The notes: generated by a model not told the origin, from the letters alone. A stretch of DNA of 64,000 bases from Gaiellasilicea sp963763755 (GCA_963763755.1 CAVXQE010000006.1:372001-436000), one strand, 5' to 3'. Shown: positions 33,723-42,656, counted from the stretch's first letter. Program-made: numbers and translations.

Positions 33723-33772
33723 GTGCAGTCCCGCCCAAAAATCCCCGCAAAGGGGTATGCGCGCCACTGCAC
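33723..33772 (+). promoter_or_regulatory. Structured 5' leader of the XRE-TPR gene
   Basis: GTGCAGT (33723-33729) pairs with ACTGCAC (33766-33772), enclosing CCCC-GCAAA-GGGG (33743-33755). If transcribed this makes a two-part stem-loop about 40 nt before the start codon. No known riboswitch consensus is recognised. Confidence 0.4.
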
Positions 33773-33779
33773 TTCCCGC

Positions 33780-33792
33780 TTGACTCAGTCAA
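33780..33792. promoter_or_regulatory. 13-bp palindrome before the XRE-TPR start
   Basis: TTGACT-C-AGTCAA, a perfect palindrome 18 nt upstream of ATG 33811. It contains the same TTGACT/AGTCAA core as the upstream half-sites; it may be an autoregulatory operator. Confidence 0.5.
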
Positions 33793-33810
33793 CCGAGGTA
33801 CCCCGCCGCC

Positions 33811-35157
33811 ATGAACGACACCACTACCGCCGCCACTCGTAAAGCTTCCGCACCCGCTGGGGCGCGCCTCGGCGACCGGTTGCGGTTGCTGCGCGTGGCC
33901 GCCGGCCTGACGCAGACCGAGCTCGCCGGCGACCGCTTCTCCAAGGAGTACGTCAGCCAGATCGAGCGCGGCAAGACGCGCCCGACTGCCGAGACCGTCG
34001 AGTGGCTGGCGCAGCGCCTCGAGGTCGATCCCGCGTTTCTCTCCAGTGGCATCTCGACCGACGAGCGCAGCCGCGTCGAGGCGCTGCTCGCACGCGCCGA
34101 GGCGCTCTCGAAGGCCTATCGCTACAAGGACGCAGTCGATGCCTACGCAGAGGCGCGCGCAGCTGTCTCGGCCACGAACTCGGTCGAGCTCGAGGTGCGC
34201 ACGCTCTCCGGTGAGGCCTGGGCCCGCATGCAGGAGGGGGATGTTCGCGCCGCCGTCGAGTTGCTGAACGGCGCCCGCGCGACCGCCGAGGGCTCCGTCT
34301 TCTCGGACGTCGACCGCGCCGAGCTGGTGTTCCGCCTCGGCGTCTGCCGCTACAAGCTTTCCAGCGTCTCGACCGCGGTCGCGCTGCTCGACGAGGCTCT
34401 CGCGCTCGCCGAGCGCTCGGACCTGCCGTGTGACGGGCTCCGCTCCGACATCTACCACTGGCGCTCCCGCTGCCATCGCCGGCAGCGCGACTTCGAGGCC
34501 GCTCGCGAAGACGTCGAGCATGCGCTCGAGCTCGCCCAGGGTGTCGACGACCGGCGCAAGATGGCAGACGCCTATTTCCAGGCTTCCCTCGTCGCAGAGC
34601 GCACCGGCCACTGGGTGCTGTCGCGGAACTACGCGGAGCGGGCCAAGAATCTCTTCCAGGAGCTCGACGACGAGCGGACCGTGGGTCGCCTGCTGAACAA
34701 CCTCGGCGGCCTCAGCCTCCTGCTCGGGAAGCCGCACCAGGCGATCGAGCAGCTGAAGGCGTCCTTCGCGGTCGCCGTCGAGGTCGACTCGAAGGGCGAC
34801 GCAGCCCAGGCCATGGGGGGCCTCGCCACCGTTCACCTCCGGCTCGGCGAGTGGGAAGCGGCCGAGGAGCACGCGCGCCAGGCGCTGCAGCTGCTCGAAG
34901 GCCGCGAGGACTTCCTCGACGAGATCGGCCAGTCCCAGCTCGTGCTTGGCCGGTCACTGCTCGAGCGCGGCCTCTTCGACGAGGCGGAAGAGTCCTTCCG
35001 CGCCGCCGACGCGACGTTCGAACAGTTCTCGTCCGTCAGCCACCGCGCCAACGTCTGGGTCGCTCTCGGCGATCTGGCCGCGCGGCGGGGTCAGGACACG
35101 GAGGCCGCCAGGCTTTATCGGAATGCCGCGGAAGCTCTTCAGGACATGCGGTTCTAA
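33811..35157 (+). CDS. XRE-family regulator with tetratricopeptide repeats (RRNPP-like)
   Basis: 448 aa, intact. Residues about 20-75 form an XRE helix-turn-helix (LGDRLRLLRVAAGLTQTELA, FSKEYVSQIERGKTRPTAET). The rest is a chain of TPR-like repeats, about eight, for example GLGVCRYKLSS-type, AGRLLNNLGGLSLLL-type and HANVWVALGDLA-type helix pairs; clear units are LLNNLGGLSLLLGKPHQAIE and GDLAARRGQDTEAARLY. HTH plus TPR array is the architecture of PlcR, NprR, PrgX and Rap-like peptide receptors. ATG 33811 with GAGG 12 nt upstream. A tiny signal-peptide ORF follows 20 nt after the stop, as in pheromone systems. Ligand binding is inference. Confidence 0.88.
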   Translation: MNDTTTAATRKASAPAGARLGDRLRLLRVAAGLTQTELAGDRFSKEYVSQIERGKTRPTAETVEWLAQRLEVDPAFLSSGISTDERSRVEALLARAEALSKAYRYKDAVDAYAEARAAVSATNSVELEVRTLSGEAWARMQEGDVRAAVELLNGARATAEGSVFSDVDRAELVFRLGVCRYKLSSVSTAVALLDEALALAERSDLPCDGLRSDIYHWRSRCHRRQRDFEAAREDVEHALELAQGVDDRRKMADAYFQASLVAERTGHWVLSRNYAERAKNLFQELDDERTVGRLLNNLGGLSLLLGKPHQAIEQLKASFAVAVEVDSKGDAAQAMGGLATVHLRLGEWEAAEEHARQALQLLEGREDFLDEIGQSQLVLGRSLLERGLFDEAEESFRAADATFEQFSSVSHRANVWVALGDLAARRGQDTEAARLYRNAAEALQDMRF

Positions 35158-35160
35158 TGA

Positions 35161-35177
35161 AGAAAGGAGGATCCTCC
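35161..35177 (+). promoter_or_regulatory. Strong, palindromic ribosome binding site of the small peptide gene
   Basis: AGAAAGGAGG ends 7 nt before ATG 35178. GGAGGATCCTCC (35166-35177) is a 12-nt palindrome, so the Shine-Dalgarno could fold on itself or on the complementary CTCC. Confidence 0.65.
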
Positions 35178-35279
35178 ATGAAGACTCGCCTGTTGTTCCT
35201 CGCTCTGTCGGCGTCGGTCCTCTTCGCTGCGTGGGGTGGGGCTGCGGCCCGGCTTTTCACGTGGTCGGACGGGAGCTAG
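35178..35279 (+). CDS. Small secreted peptide precursor, candidate pheromone
   Basis: 33 codons. Residues 1-4 are charged (MKTR), 5-21 form a hydrophobic core (LLFLALSASVLFAAWGG), then AAA offers a signal-peptidase site, leaving the tail RLFTWSDGS. It has the best Shine-Dalgarno in the window. An in-frame ATG at 35157, overlapping the regulator's TAA as TAATG, would give a 40-aa form and coupling. Position straight after an HTH-TPR regulator, signal peptide and short mature tail match PapR, NprX and Phr-type propeptides. No family is recognised, and export and signalling are inferred. It could instead be a leader-like or membrane micropeptide. Confidence 0.6.
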   Translation: MKTRLLFLALSASVLFAAWGGAAARLFTWSDGS

Positions 35280-35307
35280 CCAGTAGTCGCGTGGCTAGAC
35301 TCGCCCA

Positions 35308-36203
35308 GTGCGTAGCGCTGCGGCACTCTGTCTTGTCACTTGCATCATCGCGGCAGGCTGCGGCGGCTCCTCCTCTGCGAAGGAGGAGCCGGACGCCACA
35401 CTCGAGGCTCTACTTCATGCTCCCGGCGAGGATGTTGCGATCGTGCCCGGAGCCGCCGACTTCGGCCCAGGCAACATCCGGCTGACGTTTCTCGTCGTCG
35501 ACAGCCAGAGTCGCGTCGTCACGCGCCCGAAGGCCAAGGTCTGGCTCGCGCACAGCCTCGACGCGAAACCGTTCTTGACGACGACCGCTCGTCTCGGAGC
35601 GCATCGGCGTCGTGGGCGGCGACGATGCGGACGTGGGATCGATCTACGTCACGCGGTTCGACATTCCGAAGCCGGGCAAGTACTGGCTGCTCGCAGAGCC
35701 GGTCGGCGGCCGCAAGATCCAGGCGGTCGGAAACGTCGTCGTCAAGGACAAGCCGGTCGCGCCGGACATCGGCGACGCGGCGGTGCCCTCGGACACGCCG
35801 ACGCTCGAGAACGCCACGATCAAGCAGCTGTCGACGTCAAAGGTGCCGGACCGCGAGCTCTACAAGATCTCGGTGAAGGACGCGCTCGCGGCCAAGGTGC
35901 CCTTCGTCGTCACGTTCGCCACGCCCGCCTACTGCCAGAGCCGCACCTGCGGCCCGGTCGTCGACGTCGTCAGCGCGGTGCGCAAACGGGAGGCCGGCTC
36001 CAACGTCCGGTTCATCCACGTCGAGGTCTACCAGGACAACGACCCGGCAAAGGGCGAAAACCAGTGGTTCAAGGAGTGGCACCTGCCGTCGGAGCCGTGG
36101 ACGTTCCTCGTCGGGCCCGACGGCAAGATCCGAGAGCGGTTCGAGGGCACGGTCTCCGTGAACGAGCTCGACGCGGCCGTGAGAGAAACACCTTCTCCCG
36201 TAG
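35308..36203 (+). CDS. Lipoprotein with thioredoxin-like domain, two frame breaks
   Basis: About 297 aa. GTG 35308 begins a lipoprotein signal peptide ending in the lipobox IIAAGCGGSS, so the mature protein is anchored outside the membrane. The N-terminal part is a beta-rich domain (FLVVDSQSRVVTRPKAKVWL, then FDIPKPGKYWLLAEP). The C-terminal part is thioredoxin-like with PFVVTFATPAYCQSRTCGPV (Cys-x4-Cys), and SEPWTFLVGPDGKIRERFEG. Frame breaks near 35598 and 36185; the second restores a short end KHLLP. TAGACT lies 6 nt before GTG, supporting a leaderless start independent of the peptide gene. Redox or copper-related roles are possible. Confidence 0.78.
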
Positions 36204-36251
36204 CTCGCAATGGTTACGCTCACGTCCTGAACCTTGCGGGAAGGAGGCGGG

Positions 36252-37082
36252 ATGGCCGATGTGCTGGTGACGACCGAGTGGCTCGCGGCGCACCTCGGTG
36301 ACGACGATCTGGTCGTGGCGGAGGTGGACGAGAACCCCGATCTCTACGAGGACGGACACATCGCCGGTGCGGTGAAGCTGCACTGGCGCGACGATCTCCA
36401 GGACCCGATCGAGCGGGACATCATCGAGAAGGCCGAGTTCGAGCACCTGATGGGCGCGCGTGGGATCGGAACGGACACGAGCGTCGTCCTCTACGGCGAC
36501 AAGAACAACTGGTTCGCCGCCTACGCGTACTGGTATCTCAAGATCTACGGCCACGCCGATGTTCGGATCCTCGACGGCGGCCGCCAGAAGTGGATCGACG
36601 AGGGCCGAGAACTGACGACGGAGACGCCGACGCCCGTCGCGGCGAGCTACACCGCGAAGGACGCGGACGAGTCGATCCGCGTGCGCCGCGACGACGTGCT
36701 CCAGGGTCTCGAGAACGGCGACGGTCGCGCGCTGGTCGACGTTCGCAGCCCGCAGGAGTACAGCGGCGAGCTGATGGCGCCGCCCGGGTACGAGCAGGAG
36801 GGCGCGTCGCGCACCGGCCACATCCCGAGCGCGCAGTCGATCCCGTGGGCGCAGGCTGTCCGCGACGACGGCACGTTCAAGTCCCCCGACGAGCTGCGCG
36901 AGCTCTACGGCGCCAAGGGCGTGACGCCCGAGAAGGAGGTGCTCGCGTACTGCCGCATCGGCGAGCGCAGCGCCCACACGTGGTTCGTCCTCCGCGAGCT
37001 GCTCGGCTACCCGGACGTGAAGAACTACGACGGCTCGTGGACCGAGTGGGGCAACCTGGTCGACGTCCCGATCGAGCGCTGA
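36252..37082 (+). CDS. Thiosulfate/3-mercaptopyruvate sulfurtransferase (two rhodanese domains)
   Basis: 276 aa, intact. Tandem rhodanese domains: the N-terminal inactive domain with DGHIAGAVKLHW, and the C-terminal one with ALVDVRSPQEYSGE, GHIPSAQSIPW and the active-site loop AYCRIGERSAHTWFVL (CRIGER), followed by VKNYDGSWTEWG. The CR-x-GER loop fits thiosulfate:cyanide sulfurtransferases of actinobacterial CysA type. ATG 36252 with AAGGAGG 6 nt upstream is clearly preferred. Cytoplasmic sulfur transfer. Confidence 0.93.
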   Translation: MADVLVTTEWLAAHLGDDDLVVAEVDENPDLYEDGHIAGAVKLHWRDDLQDPIERDIIEKAEFEHLMGARGIGTDTSVVLYGDKNNWFAAYAYWYLKIYGHADVRILDGGRQKWIDEGRELTTETPTPVAASYTAKDADESIRVRRDDVLQGLENGDGRALVDVRSPQEYSGELMAPPGYEQEGASRTGHIPSAQSIPWAQAVRDDGTFKSPDELRELYGAKGVTPEKEVLAYCRIGERSAHTWFVLRELLGYPDVKNYDGSWTEWGNLVDVPIER

Positions 37083-37104
37083 CCCTTCGAACCGATCGAC
37101 GCCG

Positions 37105-37148
37105 GTGTCAGACTCGTCTCTGACACGTGCCAGAGTCGTCTCTGACAC
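37105..37148. repeat. Two tandem 22-nt hairpin units between convergent genes
   Basis: GTGTCAGA-6 nt-TCTGACAC (37105-37126) followed immediately by GTGCCAGA-6 nt-TCTGACAC (37127-37148). The first is perfect, the second has one mismatch. It lies in the 96-nt gap between the ends of the rhodanese and SDR genes. It resembles dispersed GTGTCAGA-type palindromes (REP-like) and could act as a bidirectional transcript end. Confidence 0.7.
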
Positions 37149-37178
37149 CGCCGTCGTTGACGGGAGGACGCGGCTGGA

Positions 37179-37868
37179 TCAGGCGATCTTGCCGCTCGAG
37201 CCGACGCGCTCGATCACGACCTGCGGGACGCGCGCCCGCGGGCTGAGGCGCAGGCACATCCGCACCACCTCCGCGCAATCCTCGGGCTGGATCATCTCCT
37301 CGCCCGGGAGGCCGGAGAAATCGGCCATCGGCGTGTCGACGAAGCCCGGGCAGATCGCGATCGCGCGGACACCGTCGTCGTCGAGGTCGGCGTTCAGGGA
37401 GTGCGTGAGCGAGATCACCGCGGCCTTCGAGGCGGCGTAGATCGGGAGGATCGGCACCGGCTGGGTCCCTGCGATCGAGGCGAGGTTGACGACCCAGCCC
37501 TTCGTCTTCCGCAGATGCGGGATCGCGGTCTGGGTTACCAGCACGAGCCCGCGGAGGTTGATTGCGAGCTGCCGGTCGAGATGCTTGAGCTGGACATCCT
37601 CCACGCGGCCGGCGATTCCGATCCCGGCCGAGTTCACGAGCACGTCGAGCCCGCCTTCGCGCGCGACGTGGTCCTCGACGACGCGCGCGCAGTCCTCCGG
37701 CTTCGAGACGTCTGCAGCGATCGCATGCGCGCCCAACTCGGCCGCGGCGGCCTCGACCTTCTCGGCGGTGCGGGACGCAAGCGTGAGCGCGAACCCCTCG
37801 TCGCGGAGCATCCTGGCGATCGCGAGCCCGATGCCCGAGGAGCCACCGGTGATGAGCGCCGAAGCCAC
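37179..37868 (-). CDS. Short-chain dehydrogenase/reductase
   Basis: 229 aa, intact. It has ALITGGSSGIGLAIARML cofactor motif, DVLVNSAGIG (NSAG), catalytic Ser in VVNLASIAGTQP, and YxxxK in PIYAASKAAVISLTH. The C-terminal AICPGFVDTPMADF is typical of classical SDRs acting on small alcohols or ketones. GTG 37868. No partner genes; divergent from selD with a 141-nt gap. Confidence 0.92.
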   Translation of the reverse strand: MASALITGGSSGIGLAIARMLRDEGFALTLASRTAEKVEAAAAELGAHAIAADVSKPEDCARVVEDHVAREGGLDVLVNSAGIGIAGRVEDVQLKHLDRQLAINLRGLVLVTQTAIPHLRKTKGWVVNLASIAGTQPVPILPIYAASKAAVISLTHSLNADLDDDGVRAIAICPGFVDTPMADFSGLPGEEMIQPEDCAEVVRMCLRLSPRARVPQVVIERVGSSGKIA

Positions 37869-37920
37869 AGCGTTTCGACTATTTCAGAAATGTCAAAGGA
37901 GTGGTTGTCACGATGGCGAA

Positions 37921-37985
37921 CCTGGGCGCGAATCCCAGGCTCCTCCTCTCCCTGAGTGCAACGGCGGCTCCCCGGCCGCCGTTGC
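37921..37985 (+). promoter_or_regulatory. Two hairpins upstream of selD
   Basis: CCTGGG with CCCAGG (6 bp, 7-nt loop, 37921-37939), then GCAACGGCGGC with its exact complement (11 bp, 6-nt loop, 37958-37985). They lie between the divergent SDR and selD starts. If selD uses the TATTTT -10 just before its ATG, these hairpins are outside its mRNA; they could belong to an upstream transcript or act as DNA cruciform or terminator. Confidence 0.5.
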
Positions 37986-38009
37986 GTCGTCTGGGCGTAT
38001 TTTGGGGGC

Positions 38010-39032
38010 ATGACGGAAAGCCTCACCTCGCTCGCGCCGAGCGGCGGCTGTGCCGCCAAGTACTCGGCAGCCCGGCTCGAAGAGCTTCTGCGGGGCTTCG
38101 TTCCCGCCGAGTCCGCGAATCTCCTCGTCGGGCTCACGCCCGCCGACGACGCGATCGTCTACAAGCTCGACGACGAGCGCGCGCTCGTCTTCACGCTCGA
38201 CTTCTTCCCGCCGCTCGTCGACGATCCCGCGCTCTTCGGGTGCATCGCAGCGACGAACGCGCTCAACGACATCTTCGCGATGGGCGGCTCGCCGCTCCTC
38301 GCACTCTCGATCGCGGCCTTCCCGGAGAGCCTGCCGAACGAGACGCTCGCCGCGATCTTCGGCGCCGCCGACGAACAGGTGCGCGCGGCCGGCGGGATCC
38401 TCGCCGGCGGCCACACGCTGCGTGACGACGAGCCCAAGTACGGGCTCGCAGTCGTCGGCACCGTGCACCCGGACGGCTTCTGGCCGAAGAGCGGCGCGCG
38501 GCCGGGCGATGCGCTCTTCCTGACGAAGCCGCTCGGGACGGGGATGCTCCTCCACGCCGCGCGTGAAGGACGGCGTCACGAGGAGGGGCTCGAGGCGGCG
38601 ATGCGGTCGATGACGATCCTCAGCCGCGAGGCGGCCGACGTGCTGCGGCCGTTCGATCCGAACGCGGTCACCGACGTGACTGGCTTCGGCCTGCTCGGTC
38701 ACGCGCACGAGATGGCCGAGCGGAGTGGCGTCCGGATCGAGTTGGACGCCGCCGGCCTGCCGCTCTTCCCGGGCGCACGCGAGGCCGCGGCGGCCGGAGT
38801 TCGCACCGGCGGCGACTCCCGGAATCGCGACTTCGCCGGTCCGCACGTCGAGGCGGACGGCGTCCCGGAGGATCTGCTGGCGCTCGCCTACGACCCGCAG
38901 ACCTCGGGCGGCCTGCTGATCGCGCTGCCCGCGGACAAAGGCGCGGTGCTGACTGCGACGTTCACCGAGCACGGCCTGTTCCTGCAGCGCATCGGCCGCG
39001 TCGTCGAGGGCGCGGGCGTCTCGCTTGCGTAG
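38010..39032 (+). CDS. selD: Selenide, water dikinase (selenophosphate synthetase)
   Basis: Makes selenophosphate from selenide and ATP, the Se donor for selenocysteine, 2-selenouridine and Se-cofactors. 340 aa, intact. Active-site SGGCAAKYS has Cys14 and Lys17 (a Cys, not Sec, form). ATP-binding DDAIVYKLDD, FFPPLVDDPALFGCIAATNA and GGHTLRDDEPKYGLAVVG, and later VTDVTGFGLLGHAHEMAE are all present. ATG 38010 has TATTTT exactly 6 nt upstream (leaderless). It overlaps ctaA by 8 nt. No selA, selB or selU is in the window, so which Se pathway it feeds is unknown. Confidence 0.96.
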   Translation: MTESLTSLAPSGGCAAKYSAARLEELLRGFVPAESANLLVGLTPADDAIVYKLDDERALVFTLDFFPPLVDDPALFGCIAATNALNDIFAMGGSPLLALSIAAFPESLPNETLAAIFGAADEQVRAAGGILAGGHTLRDDEPKYGLAVVGTVHPDGFWPKSGARPGDALFLTKPLGTGMLLHAAREGRRHEEGLEAAMRSMTILSREAADVLRPFDPNAVTDVTGFGLLGHAHEMAERSGVRIELDAAGLPLFPGAREAAAAGVRTGGDSRNRDFAGPHVEADGVPEDLLALAYDPQTSGGLLIALPADKGAVLTATFTEHGLFLQRIGRVVEGAGVSLA

Positions 39033-39928
39033 GCTCGGCTCGGTCACTCCGGCGCGGTTCGCGAAGCTCGCCGCCGCCTCCGTGCTGGCGCTCTACGGGG
39101 TCGTGCTCACCGGGGCGGCGGTGCGCCTGACCGGGTCGGGCCTCGCCTGCGAGTCGTGGCCAGGCTGCCAGAAGGGCGCGTTCTTCCCGGCGATCGGCGA
39201 GCACTCGACGATCGAGTTCGGCAACCGCGTCTTCGCGCTCTTTCCGATCGTGCTCTCGCTCCTCACGTGGATCGTGGCCCGGAAGACGCCCGGGCTCGGT
39301 CGCTGGGTGGTGTGGACGGCGGCGCTGGTCTTCCTCGGCACGATCGCGCAGGCTCCGCTCGGGCTCCTGACGATCCGGCTCGACCTGCACCCGCTGATGG
39401 TCGCGACGCACTTCCTGCTCGCGCTCGTCGTGCTCGCCGGCGCGATGGTGGTCGCGGTCGAGGCCTGGGGCAATGCCGCGCGGCCGCGTCGAGTCGCCGG
39501 CGCCGATGTGGCTCAAGCTCGCCGGGCTCGTCCTCGCCGGCGCGTGCGGGGTGCTCGTCGTCACCGGCACGCTCTCGACCGCGGCCGGGCCTCATCCCGG
39601 CGACAGCGCCGAGATCAAGCGCTTCTGGAACCTGCTCGACGCCGTCTGGATCCACGTCCGTGCGACGGCTGCGTTCGGGATCACCTTCCTCCTCCTGCTC
39701 GTCTGGCTGGCCCGAAATCGAGAGCGTGCCGGCGTGCTCGTCCCGGGCGCGGTCGTGCTTCTCGTGCTGCTTCTGGTCCAGATGACCGTCGGCGAGCTCC
39801 AGTACCGGAACCAGCTGCCGTGGTGGCTCGTGCTGATCCACGTCGCGCTCGCTGCAGCGGTTTGGGCCTGGACGGTGGGCCTTGTCACGGCCCTGTGGCG
39901 CACCCCGCGTCGTACACTGACGACATGA
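39025..39928 (+). CDS. ctaA: Heme A synthase (CtaA/COX15), one frame break
   Basis: Converts heme O to heme A for cytochrome oxidase. About 300 aa, eight membrane helices in two four-helix halves. First half: VVLTGAAVRLTGSGLACESW, EHSTIEFGNRVFAL, LMVATHFLLALVV. Second half: VVTGTLSTAAGPHPGD, WIHVRATAAFGITF, QYRNQLPWWLVLIHVALAA. A frame break near 39488 is in the linker between halves. TTG 39025 overlaps selD; the end overlaps PAC2 by ATGA. Membrane location. The AGPHPGD loop of the second half is characteristic of the family. Confidence 0.92.
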
Positions 39929-40815
39929 GTGAGCTGCGGATGGTCGGCCGTCCGGCGCTCGAGCGTCCCGTCTTGATTGCTGCGTTCCGCGGCTGGAACG
40001 ACGGAGGTCAGGGAGCAACGCTTGCCGCCGGCTATCTCGCGCGCGTGTGGCACGCCGAGCGCTTCGGCGACATCGATCCCGAGGGCTTCGTCGACTTCCA
40101 GGCGAACCGGCCGCACGTGTCGCTCGACGAAGGGATGACGAGGCGGATCGACTGGCCGGAGAACGCGTTCTACCACGCGCGGATCCCGGGCTCGGACCGT
40201 GACGCGATCCTGCTTCTCGGCGTCGAGCCGAGCCTGCGCTGGAAGACCTTCTCGAAGCTCGTGCTCGAGCTCGCCCGTGACCTCGACGTCGAGCTCGTGA
40301 TCACCCTCGGTTCGCTGCTCGCAGATGTCCCGCACACGCGCGCGGCGCCGGTGACGGGTGCTGCGAGCGATCCGTCGCTCGTCGAGAGCCTCGGGCTTCA
40401 GCACTCCCGCTACGAGGGGCCGACCGGGATCGTCGGCGTCCTCCAGGACAGCTGCCGCCGCGAGGGCGTGCCGGCGGCGAGCCTGTGGGCGGCCGTGCCG
40501 CACTACGTCTCGCTCGCGCCGAGCCCGCGTGCTGCCCGCGCGCTGTGTGACCGGCTCGGGCAGCTGCTCGGGGTCGAGATCGACACCGCGGAGCTCGAGG
40601 AAGCGGAGGAGTCGTACGCCGAGCAGGTGACCGAGGCGGTGTCCTCCGACGAGGAGACAGCCGCCTACGTCGCCGAGCTCGAGCGGCGCACCGACGAGCT
40701 CGACCTCGAGGAGCACGAGGACCTCCCGTCCGGGGACTCGCTCGCCGCCGAGCTCACCCGCTTCCTGCGCGAGCGCGACGCCGAGAACGGCGACGACGGG
40801 CCGCGCGAGCAGTAA
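39925..40815 (+). CDS. PAC2 family (proteasome assembly chaperone-like) protein
   Basis: 296 aa, intact. The beginning VLIAAFRGWNDGGQGATLAA and middle LVITLGSLLADVPHTRAAPV, LWAAVPHYVSLAPSPRAARA match the actinobacterial PAC2 family, related to eukaryotic proteasome assembly chaperones. The C-terminus is highly acidic with a long helix (residues 225-296). It overlaps ctaA by ATGA. Its function in bacteria is unsettled; in actinobacteria it accompanies the proteasome lineage. It converges directly on the aldo/keto reductase gene with no gap. Confidence 0.9.
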   Translation: MSELRMVGRPALERPVLIAAFRGWNDGGQGATLAAGYLARVWHAERFGDIDPEGFVDFQANRPHVSLDEGMTRRIDWPENAFYHARIPGSDRDAILLLGVEPSLRWKTFSKLVLELARDLDVELVITLGSLLADVPHTRAAPVTGAASDPSLVESLGLQHSRYEGPTGIVGVLQDSCRREGVPAASLWAAVPHYVSLAPSPRAARALCDRLGQLLGVEIDTAELEEAEESYAEQVTEAVSSDEETAAYVAELERRTDELDLEEHEDLPSGDSLAAELTRFLRERDAENGDDGPREQ

Positions 40816-41843
40816 CTAGCTCTCGCTCGACGCCGCCCAGAGGTTGATGTCGCTCTCGGTCGCGTACTGATCGATCTCGGCCAGCTCTTCGTCCGCGAAG
40901 TCCAGGTTGTCGAGTGCGGCGACGTTCGCCTCCAGCTGCTCGACGCTCGAGGCGCCGACCAGGGTCGAGGTCATCCGCGGGTCGCGCAGTGTCCACGCGA
41001 GCGCCATCGCGGCGAGCGTCTGCCCACGGCGCGTCGCGATCTCGTTCAGCGCGCGCACCTTCGCCATCGTCTGCTCGTTCAGCTGATCCTCCGAGAGCGC
41101 GGTGCCCTCGGTGCCGGCACGCGAGCCCGCCGGGATCCCGTCGAGGTAGCGGTCGGTGAGGACGCCCTGCGCCAGCGGCGAGAAGCCGATGGAGCCGATG
41201 CCTTCCTGCTCGAGCGTGTCGAGCAGTTCCGGCTCGATCCAGCGGTTCAGCATCGAGTAGGACGGCTGGTGGATCACGATCGGCGTGCCGAGGCTCCGGC
41301 CGATCGCCGCCGCTTCGCGCGTCTTCTCCGGCGAGTAGGAGGAGATGCCGGCGTAGAGCGCCTTGCCCTGCCTCACCGCAGCGTCGAGGGCTCCGATCGT
41401 CTCCTCGAGCGGCGTGTCGGGGTCGAAGCGGTGCGAGTAGAAGATGTCGACGTACTCGAGGCCCATCCGGCCGAGCGACTGGTCGAGGCTCGCGAGCACG
41501 TACTTGCGGGTGCCGCCGCCACTGCCGTACGGGCCGGGCCACATGTCGTAGCCGGCCTTGGTCGAGATCACGAGCTCGTCGCGGTAGGGCCGTAGGTCGT
41601 GCTTGAAGATCCGGCCGTAGTTCTCCTCTGCGGAGCCGTACGGCGGCCCGTAGTTGTTCGCGAGGTCGTGGTGGATGATCCCGAGGTCGAAGGCGCGTCG
41701 GACGATCGCGCGGCCGTTCTCCCACGGCCGGTCGTGCCCGAAGTTGTGCCAGAGCCCGAGCGACACCGCGGGCAGCTGCAGCCCGCTGCGCCCGCTGCGG
41801 CGGTACTGCATCCGGTCGTAGCGATCGGCTGAAGGGACATACG

Positions 41844-41847
<4 letters not shown>
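40816..41847 (-). CDS. Aldo/keto reductase (YghZ/L-glyceraldehyde-3-phosphate reductase-like)
   Basis: 343 aa, intact. It has N-terminal MQYRRSGRSGLQLPAVSLGL, the catalytic-tetrad region FDLGIIHHDLANNYGPPYG (Asp and Tyr), Lys in LVISTKAGYDMWPG and His in YVDIFYSHRFDPDTPLEE. C-terminal NADPH block STLVGASSVEQLEANV. The layout is that of AKR14 enzymes acting on small sugar aldehydes. It starts in an ATGA overlap with the sugar ABC ATPase gene, so it is the last gene of that operon and may reduce a product of the imported sugar. Confidence 0.93.

Positions 41848-42652
<805 letters not shown>

Positions 42653-42656
<4 letters not shown>

Noticed and set aside
37916..37945. tRNA T-arm-like sequence (CTGGGCGCGAATCCCAG) before selD, possibly tRNA-Sec
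   Set aside because: No matching acceptor, D or anticodon arms can be built from the flanks; only a simple 6-bp hairpin remains.
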